From positions 2,832,001 to 2,896,000 of the forward strand of contig NC_088710.1 of NCBI RefSeq assembly GCF_963576615.1: a DNA stretch of 64,000 nt, in the 5' to 3' direction. The notes beneath the pieces are model-generated. The model was not told the DNA's origin, ran no database searches, and was given only the letters and a program-made list of their open reading frames with translations. Origin of the DNA: Watersipora subatra. Its lineage: Eukaryota > Bryozoa > Gymnolaemata > Cheilostomatida > Watersiporidae. This document shows positions 42,301-56,400 of the stretch, piece by piece (the stretch's first letter is position 1; the number at the start of each line of letters is the position of its first letter). Both the position numbers and the translations under genes were made by a program.

Positions 42301-43211
42301 CAGCTCTAGCTGGTCTTTGGTCAGCTCTTCTATGTAAGAGAGTGTTTGATATTTCGTAGCCACTGTTCTCCGGCCTGTAGCTTGCATCTGAGATAGTTTT
42401 TTGTCAGCATCACCTCAAGTGTTCGCAACGTGTTACGGATTCCCAGGGTGGCTTCGTTCGGCCCTGTTTCAACCCCCGATTGTCGTAGTGGGAAGTTGTT
42501 GGCCCATGAAACCGACCACTTTGTGTACGGTCTTGGCTACCTCTAACACAGCTGTTGGGTTTCCCTTAAGTCTAGCGAACAAGGTCTGGCTTTCCATGGT
42601 AAGCTCCATCCTGGTCAGGTGGCCATCCCTCAACTAAATGAGTTCACATTGCCGGCAGTCTTCACATGTCTGTCGACTTAGTACATTAAAACTTTAGTGG
42701 TGCAGCCCAGCTTTTCTCCAAAGTGTACTGGAATTTGGCTAGGATTTATGACCATCTGACCACTATATTAGAGGGCTCTATTCTCAATTATAGCCAGCAG
42801 AGTGAGGCATGGTTGGTGTGTTGTAGAAACTGGCATCCGTAGAAGTAAGTTCAAAAGTTTTTCACGGCTTTGAGATCACGGCTAACAACTCTTTCTAGGT
42901 GATGGACCAGTTCCTCTCCGTGAGAGCCAATGTTTTGCTAAAGCACGAAATTACTCTCTCGGCACCATCCCGCACTTGGGGTAGTACTGCACCCACTCTA
43001 CATCCGCTTGTGTCTGTGTCTAGAAAATATAGCCAGCTCAAATCGGGGTAGCCCAAGACAGGCACCGAGGAAATGTGTCTCTTCAGCTCCTCAAAGGCTG
43101 TCTGATCGTCTTCGCCAAACATCTGTTTCTCACTTTTTCTGTCAACCGGTGCAAAGGCTTCGCCGTGGCAGCAAAGCTCAGAATGTACTATCGTGTGGAG
43201 CATAGCTCCAT

Positions 43212-43502
43212 ATAAACAACGTATCTAACATAGCTAACATATAAATAGCTGCACAGGGTGAGACCTCCAGATGCTCTGCCATCTGTCGTTTTTTTTGCGG
43301 CATCTTATACAGTCTTTCTGCATCGTTAGGCTCCACGCCTCGGTTGTAGGGCTGCCTCAGCAGCCAACCCTCAGCTTGCCGGAAGTGCTACCGAAGGTCA
43401 TGTCGTGATTTGAGTCTGGGCTCAACCCGGTCCTGACGTCGGTCGCTTTGGCGTCGGTGTTCTTCTCGTTCTCAGCTCTGGGCCCAACAATCATCCACCA
43501 CA
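43212..43502 (-). repeat. 5' LTR of the Gypsy element
   Basis: In element orientation it begins TGTGGTGGATG. It is more than about 15% different by eye from the 3' LTR, with small indels, so the insertion is old. Coding sequence for RNase H starts immediately inside it, with no leader or primer-binding region, which marks the deletion point. Confidence 0.75.
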
Positions 43503-44430
43503 TTAAGTTAAGTTTACCAATAGTATCATATACCACACCTTTGGTTGAAAACCTTTTTGTTTTGGTTGCTTTTTAGTGATATCATGAATCATCTTCAAAA
43601 ATTTGAAAGATTCATTTTTGTTTACATTAAATCCCTGTTATCAATTTTCAACAACTTAATAAATTTGTGATTGCGTTCTTTAAATTTTTATTGTCAGAAA
43701 AAACCTCGCACGTGTAACATTATAGATCATGTTTAGATCGTGTAGTACAGAGCCTTAAACTTATTATGTTCCAGATAATCAGTAATATCGTTGAAGTACA
43801 TGAAACAAGAGGAGGGAGCTAAATCTGCTGTCGCTGGTTATAGAAGTCTTAGTTTTCATCTCAGTAGACAATCTGCTTCCTAATATGGCAAATCAGGTTT
43901 TGGTATTTAAATTAGTTGAAATTCTGTCTACTTGGATTCTGTGATTGCTTCTATCAAAGTTACACCTAATGTGTATCGCTCTAGAATGATGTAACACAAT
44001 GCGGTTCATCTTATTTTAATTTTCAGTAAATAAACATGAATTTATTTATTTCAAGGATATTATAGTAAGGAGGCAGGATATTCTTAAAATTGGCAACGCT
44101 AGTATCTAAACTAGGAATGTGCATACATGAAAGCATTAAAAGAGATCACCCGTTGGAGCACTAATGTTCACATATGCCAGCAAGAAACTGAAGATAACTC
44201 CTCAGGATACTCTGGTCGCACTTAGCGATTTGCAGACTACTGCTAAGAACTCAGGCTAAATACTCAGGCTTTATACTCAGGAATGCAAACCATTTTTGTA
44301 ATTACGTAGAGACAGAGTCAAGTTTAGTGGTTCAAAGGTTTGTCTACTTTAACAATATCCGTCTCAGAAATATTTTTGTTCGATTAAAAAAAGCTTTTGA
44401 CCTTTCGGGTATATTCTATAGATTACTAGA
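43503..44430. other. Upstream flank of the DNAAF8-like gene
   Basis: No exon or repeat was recognised. A promoter and any non-coding first exon should lie here. An acceptor-like 'ttctatag' ends at 44421, ten bases before the ATG, so the start codon may be in a second exon. Confidence 0.4.
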
Positions 44431-47400
44431 ATGGAGGAGGACAGGCTGAGCGATGAAGATAAATTGAGTGATGAAGAGACGAGTCTGACAGCAATGAGCT
44501 CTTTCTCTTACACTTCAGAGTCAGCTATTAAACCGAGATTTGATGCGATGTTAAAGGAAATAGAAGAAAACCTTCCGTCACTCGATGAAGATGACTCAGA
44601 CTTTGAGGTGAAATAGAGTTCATATGTTGAAAATTTTTATAATCTACAAATTTAGAGATTTGTATTAATGGCGGATAATCTTAAATATTTATTCATCAGT
44701 GTAGCACCAGGGGTTACTTTGCAAACGCTCCAAGCACTTTTAACATCTGATGCTTGTTATTGTCTCCAATTCCATTCAGCTTGTAGACTTTTCTGTCACC
44801 TAAGCTAAAGTTTAGCGTAACGTTTTTTGCTCTATCAGCTGACAACTTGATTTACCTGATAAGTCACAAGCTTACACTCTCTCCTATGTGACATTTAAGT
44901 GAGCCTATATCTCAGTCTTATCTAGCAAATGTAATCCACTGCTGGAGGAGATGTATTGAGAGCTGCAAGAATAAGGAACTTAAATTCATTCTCAAGTTAT
45001 ATCGTCTCTAACAGATGATGCTCTGATGATGAAAAGTTGCTATTGTGACCAATAAAATAATTATGCATAACAAGTTATCGCTGTGCGGTTCAACTGATGG
45101 TAAGAGTATTACATGACATTTAGAAAGATTGATGGAAACACGATGCCAAAGAATTTAATGTCCATGTTTTCCCCTTCTCATTGTTTGATGCAAGCCTAAT
45201 AGATTATTTCTGAACAATAACTCTCTCGTTCATGTGATCGGAGTTGTCTGCTCAAATCAAAGTATTTTCGATGAGGAATACTGGTCATCAATTCTAGTCT
45301 AGTTCCCAAATACTGTTTAGATTACTTATGGCTGCTAGTCTTACAGCTAAACTTAAAATAAGTATATTGTTTGTATTATCACTACTATTTGTTTTAAATT
45401 CTTTGTGCTAAATTGCTATGATCATGCATGACTTAAAGTACTCAGGGTAAGACTCAAGCATGACTTAAAGTACTCAGGGTAAGACTCAAGCATGACTCAA
45501 AGTATTCAGGGTAAGACTCAAGCATGACTTGAAGTATTCAGGGTAAGACTCAAGCATGACTTGAAGTATTCAGGGTAAGACTCAAGCATGATTTTGGGAT
45601 TATTGTTGATGGTAATATCTCAAGTCAACTTCTTAATCAAACATGCATTGCGGTTTTCAGTTAGTCAATAAACAAGTACTTTTTATTGTACATCCTTGAG
45701 CCATTATGAAACAACTAGGCAGCCATAAAAAAGGAGCATTTTTTTTGTCATCAGGATTTCTCTGGGGATGAAATGGAGATATTTCAACGGCCTTCTAATT
45801 ATAGTCAGCTTGTTGTTGAGGATGCTGATAAAGATTTGGATGAAAGTCTCACTTCCTCTGATTTGAGTGATCGCTGGCCCTGGAAACCCAACTACGCAGG
45901 TAGCCACTTTACCTGTCTTATTCTGTTTACTCTGAGAGAGGCTGGTCTTTCTTTGTGGTTTGCTTGTTTGTTTTTTTATTTTATATGTCTATCAAGCTAA
46001 TGTTTTGGGAATCACAATAGCTGAACCCCAGTCTTTCTATTCTTTTGTACCTGTCAATAAACTATCAAGCTGATGTCATAATAACATTTTTTGTGGCAGT
46101 GTTACAGGTTATGGTCTTGATTCTACTACTCCATGCAATGGTCTTGGTAGCTCTATGTGATAGTCTAGTTATTAGGTAGCTCTATGTAATAGTCTAGTTA
46201 CTGGGGAGTTCTTTCTATGTGATAACTTAGTTATTGGGTAGCTCTATGTAATAATCTAGTTACTTGGTAGTTTTATGTAATAGTTTAGTTACTTTGTAAC
46301 TCGATGTGTTAGTCTAGGTACTTGGTAGCTCTATGTGATAGTTTGGTAACTTGGTAGCTTTATGCATTAGTCTCTTTACTTGGTAACTCTATGTAATAGT
46401 CTAATTACTTGGGAGCTCTATGTGATAGTTTGGTTACTTGGTAGCTCTATGTAATAGTCTCCTTACTTGGTAACTCTATGTAATAGTCTAATTACTTGGT
46501 AACTCTATGTGATAGTATAGTTACTTGGTAGCTCTATGTAACAGTCTAGTTATTTGGTAGCTCTATGTAATTGTATAGTTACTTGGTAGCTCAGATATTC
46601 TCATTGCTTATGACACTTTTGACTGAACATAAGGGTGACAATTATCACAGGTTGTTAGAGGACTGAAGTCAGTTGACCTGCAATTATACTCCAACATTAA
46701 AAAACTATATCTATATGATGTTATCGAAGATCCGGGGTGAGATACTTTGAGCCGCTGCCTCAACAAGAGTATAATATGTTAAGTTGATGTATTTTTGCAA
46801 ACTGTTATGTTCACGGAGCTCATAGGTATTCACTAGTTTTAGTAGTTTCTACTGAAAATACTCTTTTCTCACCTTTTTCTCACTCTTAACTTGACCTGTT
46901 TTGAAATTCAGTTTCAATGCTTATGAAATTCATCACCCTCAGAGCCACAACAGCAGTAAAAATAAAAAAGGTATTTCAATTTAATTTCTAGGCATCTTGC
47001 ACCATCTAAAACAAAGTCCTCTGTTTGGTTATAAAAGTGAAATAGTGTATGTGTATATTTAGTGTTCCATTGTAACGTTTTAGTTTTGTAACAGGCTTTC
47101 AAATTTATAACAAACTACATTTAAATTGGTATACTATATTTTGTATATTACTATATTATAATATACCATATTTTCATGCTTTATTGCCCCTCTTTTAAAC
47201 TACAACCAGATTTAAATAAAAACTGCTCAAATTTTGCGTATAGCAAAGTATCTACATGTATGGTTTCCTAGTATTTACTAGTCATGTACATAGATATTTT
47301 GTACGATGAGTAAAATATTAGAATATATAATAACTCTAGCAAAGCAAGTGTTATCAGCATATCAAGCAATATATTTAAATAAGAATAGTGGTCGAATAGT

Positions 47401-50400
47401 CAAAGGGTGTGGAACTTTGTAGAGCAACGAAAAGAGAACCCAGTCAATTACAATGGAATAGAGGAGCGTGAAGAGGAGACAACCCATTCTGACCGATTAA
47501 GTGACCTTGAGAGTTGGTTGAATGACCCAAACAGGGAGAGTTTAGAAAGAAACAGTTCTGATCTGGAGTCACTGATGTCTGGAGTTAGGCTCTCCCGCAT
47601 CACGTATGTTCCTATTTCAGTTGTGTGTCGAGTTGACATCTAATGTACAGCTTGTCGAGTTAGTTGTATTGACATGTCATTACTGAGCGCATAAGTTTGA
47701 TTCAAATACTGTGAAACACAGTCCTTTCAGTTCGGAAAGACAACACAAAAAGACGTGCACCTAAAATGCTGTTCAATTCAGAGCTTATCCATCTTTACTT
47801 TATATGTGATGGATTTGAAAGCGTATTTGATGCGCCGTGGTATATTCTTGTGAGCTCTCGGCATATGTGTCACTCTAATCTCCACCAATAGTGTAACATC
47901 TCACACAATTCTATAGAAACTCTTATCTAATTGGATAGATCTCCCAGGGGAGCCTGGCTTGAAGAAAACATAAGGCCTTATTCAGAGCCGCTATCACCTC
48001 CACCCTCTCCTACATTTTCTTCAAGCTCTCCTCGAAATATCCAACTACATCCGAGGTCGCCTCGAACAAGAAGCAGTCGACAGTCTCGATTCAGTAGGAG
48101 AGAGACACCGCAGACTTCGACTGGACCTAAGTTGTCTCTTGGCTCTCTGGAAAATGTAGATTTGGGTAAGCGTTGTATCAAGTGATAATTGATAGATAGG
48201 AAATCTATGGTAATAACTCTATGAAACTAAATTCATGGTGTTATCTTTGTTACAATCAACGCACAAAGATAACATTGTAAACAAAGTTTTTGTAATTCTA
48301 TAAAAGGACTCCGGTAAATCACAGGTGCATACGTGTCAGCTTAAACCAATTGTATGGGTTTATGTTAGTCTGCTGTTTTCTCTATATACCCTAGTTATAT
48401 TTTTAGCTGCCTTTTATTTACTTTATAGTGGCAGGTTAAAATCTATTCATCTTAGCTGATGACTCTACACTCTACCATCTCAAAATAGCTCAGCTTACTA
48501 TATAGATTATCATTTTTAATAGAATAAATCAAAGGAGCATTGTAAGACACTAACCGAGCTCCAGTTTAATGGTTCAATATCATGAAAATATTTAAAAAAT
48601 ACTCTGAGCAGATAACTCCAATCTTATGAATGATAGAGTTATTTCCAATATTTCATTAATTAAGTTTGTTAGTGGAAAGTTTGATTTGAAGTAGTATCAA
48701 GCAATCATAAAAAACAACTAAGTTAAATGAATCTGATATCTTTTAACATTTTGTCGGAAAGTTCTCTTTTATGAAAAATAAACTCGCTGTTTCTTACTGA
48801 ACCTAAAACCTCCCTCAATGCGCATGAGCATTAACTTTTTTTAGATTAGTCTTTCGTGTGATAAGATAACTTCTTTGTAGATGTGGCCCTTCAGAATGTG
48901 GTGGAAGAGGAGTATCAGAGTCATCAAAGATCTCGATCATCTAGTCGTGATATTTTTGACCTGAAACCTGGAGATAACTCCCTCTCCTCAAGAGGTCAGT
49001 TTGTAGTTATACTCTATGGTTTACTCCCTCTTCTCAAGAGGTGAGTTTGTAGTTATACTTTATGATTTACACCCTCTCCTCAAGAGGTGAGTTTGTAGTT
49101 ATAGTCTATGGTTTACTCCCTCTCCTCAAGAGGTGAGTTTGTAGTTATACTCTATGGTTTAGTCCCTCTCCTCAAGAGGTGAGTTTGTAGCTATACTCTA
49201 TGATTTACTCCCTCTCTTCAAGAGGTGAGTTTGTAGTTGTACTCTATGGTTTACTTCCTCTCTTCAAGAGGTGAGTTTGTAGTTATACTCTATGGTTTAC
49301 TCCCTCTCTTCAAAAGGTGAGTTTGTAGTTGTACTCTATGGTTTACTTCCTCTCTTCAAGAGGTGAGTTTGTAGTTATACTCTATGGTTTACTCCCTCTC
49401 TTCAAAAGGTGAGTTTGTAGTTATACTTTATGATTTACACCCTCTCCTCAAGAGGTGAGTTTGTAGTTATAGTCTATGGTTTACTCCCTCTCCTCAAGAG
49501 GTGAGTTTGTAGTTATACTCAATGGTTTAGTCCCTCTCCTCAAGAGGTGAGTTTGTAGCTATACTCTATGATTTACTCCCTCTCTTCAAGAGGTGAGTTT
49601 GTAGTTGTACTCTATGGTTTACTTCCTCTCTTCAAGAGGTGAGTTTGTAGTTATACTCTATGGTTTACTCCCTCTCTTCAAAAGGTGAGTTTGTAGTTGT
49701 ACTCTATGATTCCTGAGTTATTTCATCTAGCAGTATTTAATACATGCCTCTTTCATTAAATATTTGCTTGTAAATAATTACGTACTGTTGTAGATTGTCA
49801 TAGTAACACTTCAGGTTGATTGCCTTCATGTATTTTTTCTAATTATTTACATTTTTGTTGATGTTTTTATTTTTCATAAATTTGGTCTGTATTTGTTTGC
49901 TTTGCTGTGTCTTAATTCTTACACTCTCATTTGTTAGCTGAAGTTTTGTCAATCATTTATTCGCTAATGTTAGTTTTTACCTTTATTTGTACAAGGAACA
50001 TCAGAGTCGATCAACTGAACCATTCATTTGCTAGTTTGAAATATCACAGCATTTCTTTCTGCTTGCTGGTTAAACGCACTCTATTATTATTAGTGGCACC
50101 CTGGCATTTCCTGCACCATGAGAGATCATCATGTGTAATATTTATGTGCGCAGTTATTCTCAGAAGTATAAAGGTATTTGAGTAGCCTAGATGGAATCGT
50201 GCTTGACTCTGAAGTTGTATGTCTAGATTTGATTCCTGTGCGGTGCAATATTTTTTCCTAACAAATTTAGTATGGCTTCGGATATGTATCTTATAATAGT
50301 AAATATTTATGCATGTTTTGGTGTCTTTAAAGACTTTTTTGCAATTATTAAAAAGGTGAATTCTATTCCAAGATAGTAAAGTACAATGATAAATTATATA

Positions 50401-53400
50401 ATTATTTTATAAAAAGTTGAGTTTTTAAAGCTTGATGCTGAAGTCAGATCAAGATCTGAGGATTTTATTTTTATTCTGATTGTCTAGAGTGAACAGTCGC
50501 TTTTATTCAAACAACAAGTCTACCAGAAGAAATTACCTATTAAACTTGAGTTTATACAAGGAGTATTTAATAAATAAACTTCTATTGCCTGAGCACATGT
50601 TTCAGCTGCTGGCTAGAAGTGTGGAGGGGTATTTAGATAGATCACAAATCATGAAGCATTCAATTGGTATATCAAATTCTGGCAACTTTACATGCATTCC
50701 TCTATTAATCATTGTACATATAGTTGTATTTGTCACTCATAGCAAATGTCATTTTATGTCATATTTCTTGCTGTTTCAGGCCCAAACAAGTGCACAGAAT
50801 TGATGCAAAGCCTAGCAAATCTTTCTGTTAAAACTACTGGACAGAAGTTGGAAATTGACCCAATATCTGGCGCGTGTCGAGTAGATTCAAGGTCACTTTA
50901 TACTTTCAACATTATGATAATCTATAATAGTAGTCTACACGAAAACCTACATATACAAACGCTTGAATAATTAGGAGTTGTCTCATCTCGTACTACAGTT
51001 TTCAATGAACGAGCAATATATTATCTGCAGCAGTAGTTAAGACACAAGTAACCCAATCGTTGTTTGTGGTTTTTACTAGACATTCTTCTGATCACTTTCC
51101 ATAATAATGTGACTATGAGAATACAACTCCCAGCCGCATTCACCACCCAGACTCAACTGTCAACTTAGTTGGTGGTTTCTTGTTACTGTACCAGTTGGTT
51201 CTTTAGTTGAAAGAAGAAGTTGTGTGCTCAGCCTTCCTTTCTAAAAAAAGGCAATATAAATCTAGGGGTGTTTCTTTTGTCTGTGTTGTGGACTCCAGTT
51301 GTACTTTATTTTTCTGTAGACTCAGAAATGGACAAGGGAGGATTCTAAATAAATATGAGGCAGACATGGTGGGAGAGAAAGGAGAGACTGTTCAACACTC
51401 AGTTTCAGCAGGCATGAGCACAGCTAACAGCTCAACATCTGACTACAAAGGTAGTGATTCGCTTCCAGATGGCCTTGTTTAGCCTGAGAAATCCTTGTTT
51501 AGCCTGAGGCATCCTTGTTTAGTCTGAGAAATCCTTGTTTAGTCTGAGGAATCCTTGTTTAGCCTGAGGAATCCTTTGAACTAACTCAGTATTTGTACTA
51601 ATTGGCAAGTTTATTTGCTATAATTATTCTGTATCTTGACGTTCAGTCAAACCTATTTGCTAGCTCAATATATTTGAATCTGTTTGTATTTCTTAAAAAA
51701 GATTATTTATAAGCGCTGTAATTTCTAGTGCTGACCGCTCGTCCTGTATCGGAGAGAATGGGACAGGATGCATCCAGAATTAAGAGCAATAATTCACATC
51801 GAGATACAGTCTACATGGACTTACGAATATCTGAACAAGCCCTCGCAGATGAACGTCACAGACAGGAAGTTGTTCAGAGAGTTCTCAAGCTTAATGACAA
51901 AGAGTGAGTTTATTTTCTAAAGGAGACAACTCTGAATATTCTAGATATTTGTTCGTAATTAGACAATGCTCTTAGTTGTTACAGCATATCTCAGAGGATG
52001 GTAAGAGAAGGTAACTTCTTACAGACAACTCTCGTTTGCACGGACTAATACAGCCTAGGTCATGCCCGGACATTAAAAAAGTTCTGACATTTATAATTGA
52101 GTACTGTACAGTACCGTAAATTAAACAGCCTATATTGTCTCACGCACATAATCCTAGGTTACAGTATGGTACAATATGTATATACAGTATACATGAGAGA
52201 GTAAAATATGGTTATACTTGCCATTGAATACAGTATAATATTAATAGCAGTAATATAATTATGTAACAAATTATTATTACAATACAAAACTCTGGTGGGA
52301 AACTCACGCATCGCCTGAGTCATCTGTCGCGAGGGCGATCTATTAGTCAAAGCTGTTATTCTTCGAAAGGCCACAGTCTCACCGGACAGATGATATACTG
52401 TATACAAATACAGATGCTATTCTGTATACAGATGGTATACTGCAGTGATTTTCAACCTCTGTGTCGCGGCACACTAGTGTGCCGTGAGAGATCCTCAGGT
52501 GTGCCGTGAGAAATTATCCAAGGTCCCTTTTTAAAAACATGTTCCTCAGGCTCTGAGGCAACTTATGCAGTAGGAGTGTTGTACTTGAATGCCAAGGTCT
52601 TGATGTAGTAGGCTAAATATCCAGGCACCATGATCTAGGTGCATCTACTTTAGTGTTTGATGCTTAGTCAATGCATTTAATATCGGCCCACAAAACTCAA
52701 AGTCCATCGAAAGCGGTCGTTTAGTACAATACGCCTAGTTAGGCCCCTCTGATTACTAACTAGTGTGATGAATGTCAAAGTGTCGCTCAAATCAATGATA
52801 TACAGCCCCTAACTGAACTGAAACAGGATCGGGGTTAAAACTAAGATTTGCTGATCCTCCTTTGGACAGTTTTCGGTTGACTGCTGCCAAGGAGTTCCCC
52901 ATTCTGACCAACAAAGCTATTCTCACATTGCTCCCATTTTCTACCTCATATCTGTGTGAGCTGAGCTTTTCAAGCCTAACTTCTATAAAAACTAAAAGCA
53001 AAGTGAGACTGAGAGCTGTTAAAGAAGAGCTTTGTGTCTTTCTTTTATTCCTGCCAGAATATTGGCATTATGTTTATCTAAACAGGCCCAGGTTTCACAC
53101 TGACTGAGTATCAATAAATTGATGAATTTTATTGTGATTAAATATACTGTTCAGAGTGTCATTTTATAAAATTTTTGGTTAGTGGTGTGCCGCAAAAATT
53201 TAGCAATGTAAAAATGTGCCTTGACTCAAAAAAGGTTGAAAAACACTGGTATACTGTATACAGATGTTAAACTGTATAAAAATACAGATTATATACTGTA
53301 TACAAATACAAATACATATGATATACTGTATACAGACACAGATGATATACTGTATACGAATACAGATGATAAACTGTGTTCAGATGTTATACTGTATTCA

Positions 53401-56400
53401 GATGATATACTGATATACAGATGATATACTGATATACAGATGATATACTGTATTCAGATGATATACTGATATACAGATGATATACTGATATACAGATGAT
53501 ATACTGATATACAGATGATATACTGATATACAGATATTATACTGTATTCAGATGATATACTAATATACAGATGATATACTGATATACAGATGATATACTG
53601 TATTCAGATGATATACCGATATACAGATGATATACTGTATTCAGATGATATACTGATATACAGATGATATACTGATATACAGATGATATACTGATGATGT
53701 ACTGATATACAGATGATATACTGATATACAGATGATATACTGTTATACAGATGATATACTGATATACAGATGATATACTGATATACAGATGGTATACTGA
53801 TATACAGATGATATACTGTATTCAGATGATATACTGATATACAGATGATATACTGATATACAGATGATATACTGTATTCAGATGATATACTGATATACAG
53901 ATGATATACTGTATTCAGATGATATACTGATATACAGATGATATACTGATATACAGATGATATACTGATATACAGATGATATACTGATATACAGATGATA
54001 TACTGATATACAGATGATATACTGATATACAGATGATATACTGTATTCAGATGATATACTGATATACAGATGATATACTGTATTCAGATGATATACTGAT
54101 ATACAGATGATATACTGATATACAGATGATATACTGTATTCAGATGATATACTGATATACAGATGATATACTGTATTCAGATGATATACTGATATACAGA
54201 TGATAGACTGAAGGTTAAGACACTGTTGAGCTCCATAGATATGATTGTTAGGCGATTGTTTCATACAACAAGAACTAATTAGTACAAACATTCTCTGTAT
54301 TTACCCACTCTCAGTACTGAGACTGGGTACAGTCAAACAAGGTCAAGGACAGTTATTCTAATACTTTATGGATAGTATTTGGTTTGCTCTATGTAAGAGA
54401 TGACTGATCCGAGTGCTTGATAGAAGTTTATTTTAGTACAGTTTTTAAAATTATAGCACAACTTTTGACACAAAAGATGCTACAACACACCTTTCTAGTA
54501 AATGTATTGGTCAGGAGTATATATCCTAACTTTTGGTTTCGTATTGGCTGAGAACTTTACTGACTCCACTAATATTAGAGTATCTTTGTTAAATGGTTAC
54601 GCGTTACCATAAAAGTTACGCGTTCGCTTTTGCAAAGTATTTAGCATTTTATACTTGCAGTTGTTCAGTCAAGGTGGTGCCAAATACAGTATCCTCTGAG
54701 CAGCAATAGGTTCAGACGTATATACTTGCTTGTGGCACATTTTTATTCAAATAACTGAAGAATTCGTCATGAAGGTTTAAAAGCTGTATAGCTGGGTAAT
54801 TATAGCATAGCTATATAATCTGATTTTATGTTTGCAGGGAGAGCAGTTCTGAGAGTAGCTCAGACTCTGACTCAGTAGAGGACAGAGATAGCTGGTTTGA
54901 GCAAAGGAGACGTATCAGACAAGCATTACAGAACGGGGAGCCTGCACCAGCCCCCATTGGTGACGTCAAACCAAAGGCTATTCACAGGTAAGCTTCTGTT
55001 ATTGTTTCTGACTAGGCTGTAATTGTACGTAGTGTTTTCTCTTGGTTAACCCGAGCAAGTTCACAAATATGAATTTGTTCAACTCCAATGGAACATTCCG
55101 GAATGATTGTTGTCAGGCAATTTGAACTAACTAGCTAGTTACATGTCGGTACTCAGTTGAAACCTTGCAAAACTATTTAGCCGACAGCGCAACATACTGT
55201 CATCAGCTCGCATAAAACCCCTTCACCCTGTTTCTGTATTTGTATGTGTAGAGGTATTGTCCAACCATCTCACCCAATCGCCATGGTTTCTCCTGCCAAG
55301 CGTGCGTCTGTCACCACTTCAGCCACCTCAACGGCTGAAACCACTTCAGAGTGTGGTGTTGCTGCCGCTGATGAGTCGCTGCCGACAGCAATAGAAAGTC
55401 CTGCCAAAGCTAAAAAGGATTTAGAAGTTGCTAAAGAAATTGAGAACTTCAAGTACGGGTTAGAAATCTTGTAGCTGGTTGAACTAATTTTGATCTTCTG
55501 TTTGCCTCTCCATTTTATAAGAGCCTACAGGCCTTGATGTGTGCTGATTTTGTGTGGCAGTAAAAGGTCAACTTTTGCTCTTTTACATTTGAGAGTCGCT
55601 AGTTGGAAAATCTTGACATCTTGAAAACCTTTTAGACAGGTCAAAGTTGAAGACTTGCAGCGTGTCATTGAATCTTTCCATAGGAATTAATAGGCTTTTT
55701 TGTTTGAACCTTTTGGTTTCCTGACTAGCGAGTGGGCCATTACTACTAGAGTGCTGATACTAGTGACAGCTAGTAAAGAGGTCACTACTCCCTTGTCCGC
55801 AATAGGTTAAATTGTTTAGGAAAATTACCAATCTCCAAGCACTTGTTACTTGCTGACAACTGAATTTGAGCTAGGGATTTAACGCTGTTCCAACTGAACT
55901 AAGGAATTGGACTAACCTAGTCTAGTAATGTGCTACTTCCTGCTCACCTTTCATATTAACAAAGACTTTCCTTTAAGAGTCTTTTGTGAATAATATTTTC
56001 ATAATGGGATGTTTTTTATTTCGTATTATTTTAATAAAGTCTCTGCTTTAAACGAATATCTTTTGCTTTGAATTTCTGTACAGGATCGTCAGGTCAGGTT
56101 AATAAAAAATATACAGGGGGCCCTCTACTTATGTCGTTGATCCGTTCTTATACCGAAGTGTAAGTCAAATTTCTGTGTAAGTCGAAACACCATAAATAAA
56201 TTACTCCAAACACCCCTCACCGTAAAGTATTGTAAGTACTATAATAAAATGCAACAAATGACATAACAAAGTATTAATTAAAGAAAAAACACCTTGTCCT
56301 AAGGATTGAATATTTTTTACATGAATGATTTTCCTGATCACCATTAAGCTCAACGGTGTATGACCTTGATTTGATCCTCTAACCAAAGCACTAATAATTT

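Larger units (their letters stand above)
39095..43502 (-). mobile_element. Ty3/Gypsy-type LTR retrotransposon, internally deleted
   Basis: Two diverged LTRs bracket a minus-strand body. Directly inside the 5' LTR (about 42895-43203) is the end of a reverse transcriptase joined to RNase H (AFEELKRHISSVPVLGYPDL, then LDTDTSG and a VGAVLxQVRDG block). Gag, protease and most of the reverse transcriptase are therefore missing. Then come broken integrase frames (about 41800-42260) and a C-terminal integrase piece (about 41100-41330, with KLQDKFI.SYQVL...SRLKPYH). Between there and the 3' LTR (39440-40950) is a further set of broken frames of unknown nature, one containing CRLCD. Stops and frame breaks throughout mean it cannot move by itself. 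It is inserted between PSMA2 and the DNAAF8-like gene. Confidence 0.85.
44431..55452 (+). other. DNAAF8-like protein: acidic, Ser/Pro-rich N-terminal half
   Basis: Exons 1-2 are acidic ([26 protein letters not shown]). Exon 4 is rich in Ser, Pro and Arg ([19 protein letters not shown]). The exons at 50490-50666 and 50780-50891 encode a more structured part ([38 protein letters not shown]). Exon 51729-51903 has YMDLRI and a charged helix [18 protein letters not shown]. Exon 54838-54987 has the Ser/Asp run and [14 protein letters not shown]. Exon 55252-55452 is low complexity (Ala, Thr, Ser) and ends with [14 protein letters not shown]. Most of this half is probably disordered. Confidence 0.7.

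Noticed and set aside
48975..49710. A CRISPR-like array of regularly spaced repeats
   Set aside because: Units are contiguous with no unique spacers, in eukaryotic intronic DNA next to an exon. The same applies to the other arrays here.
50176..50253. A functional tRNA gene
   Set aside because: A- and B-box-like strings are present, but acceptor and D-arm pairing fail. At most a SINE or tRNA relic.
53878..54291. A 137-codon minus-strand ORF (YHLYISIS repeats)
   Set aside because: It comes from the GATATACTG minisatellite.
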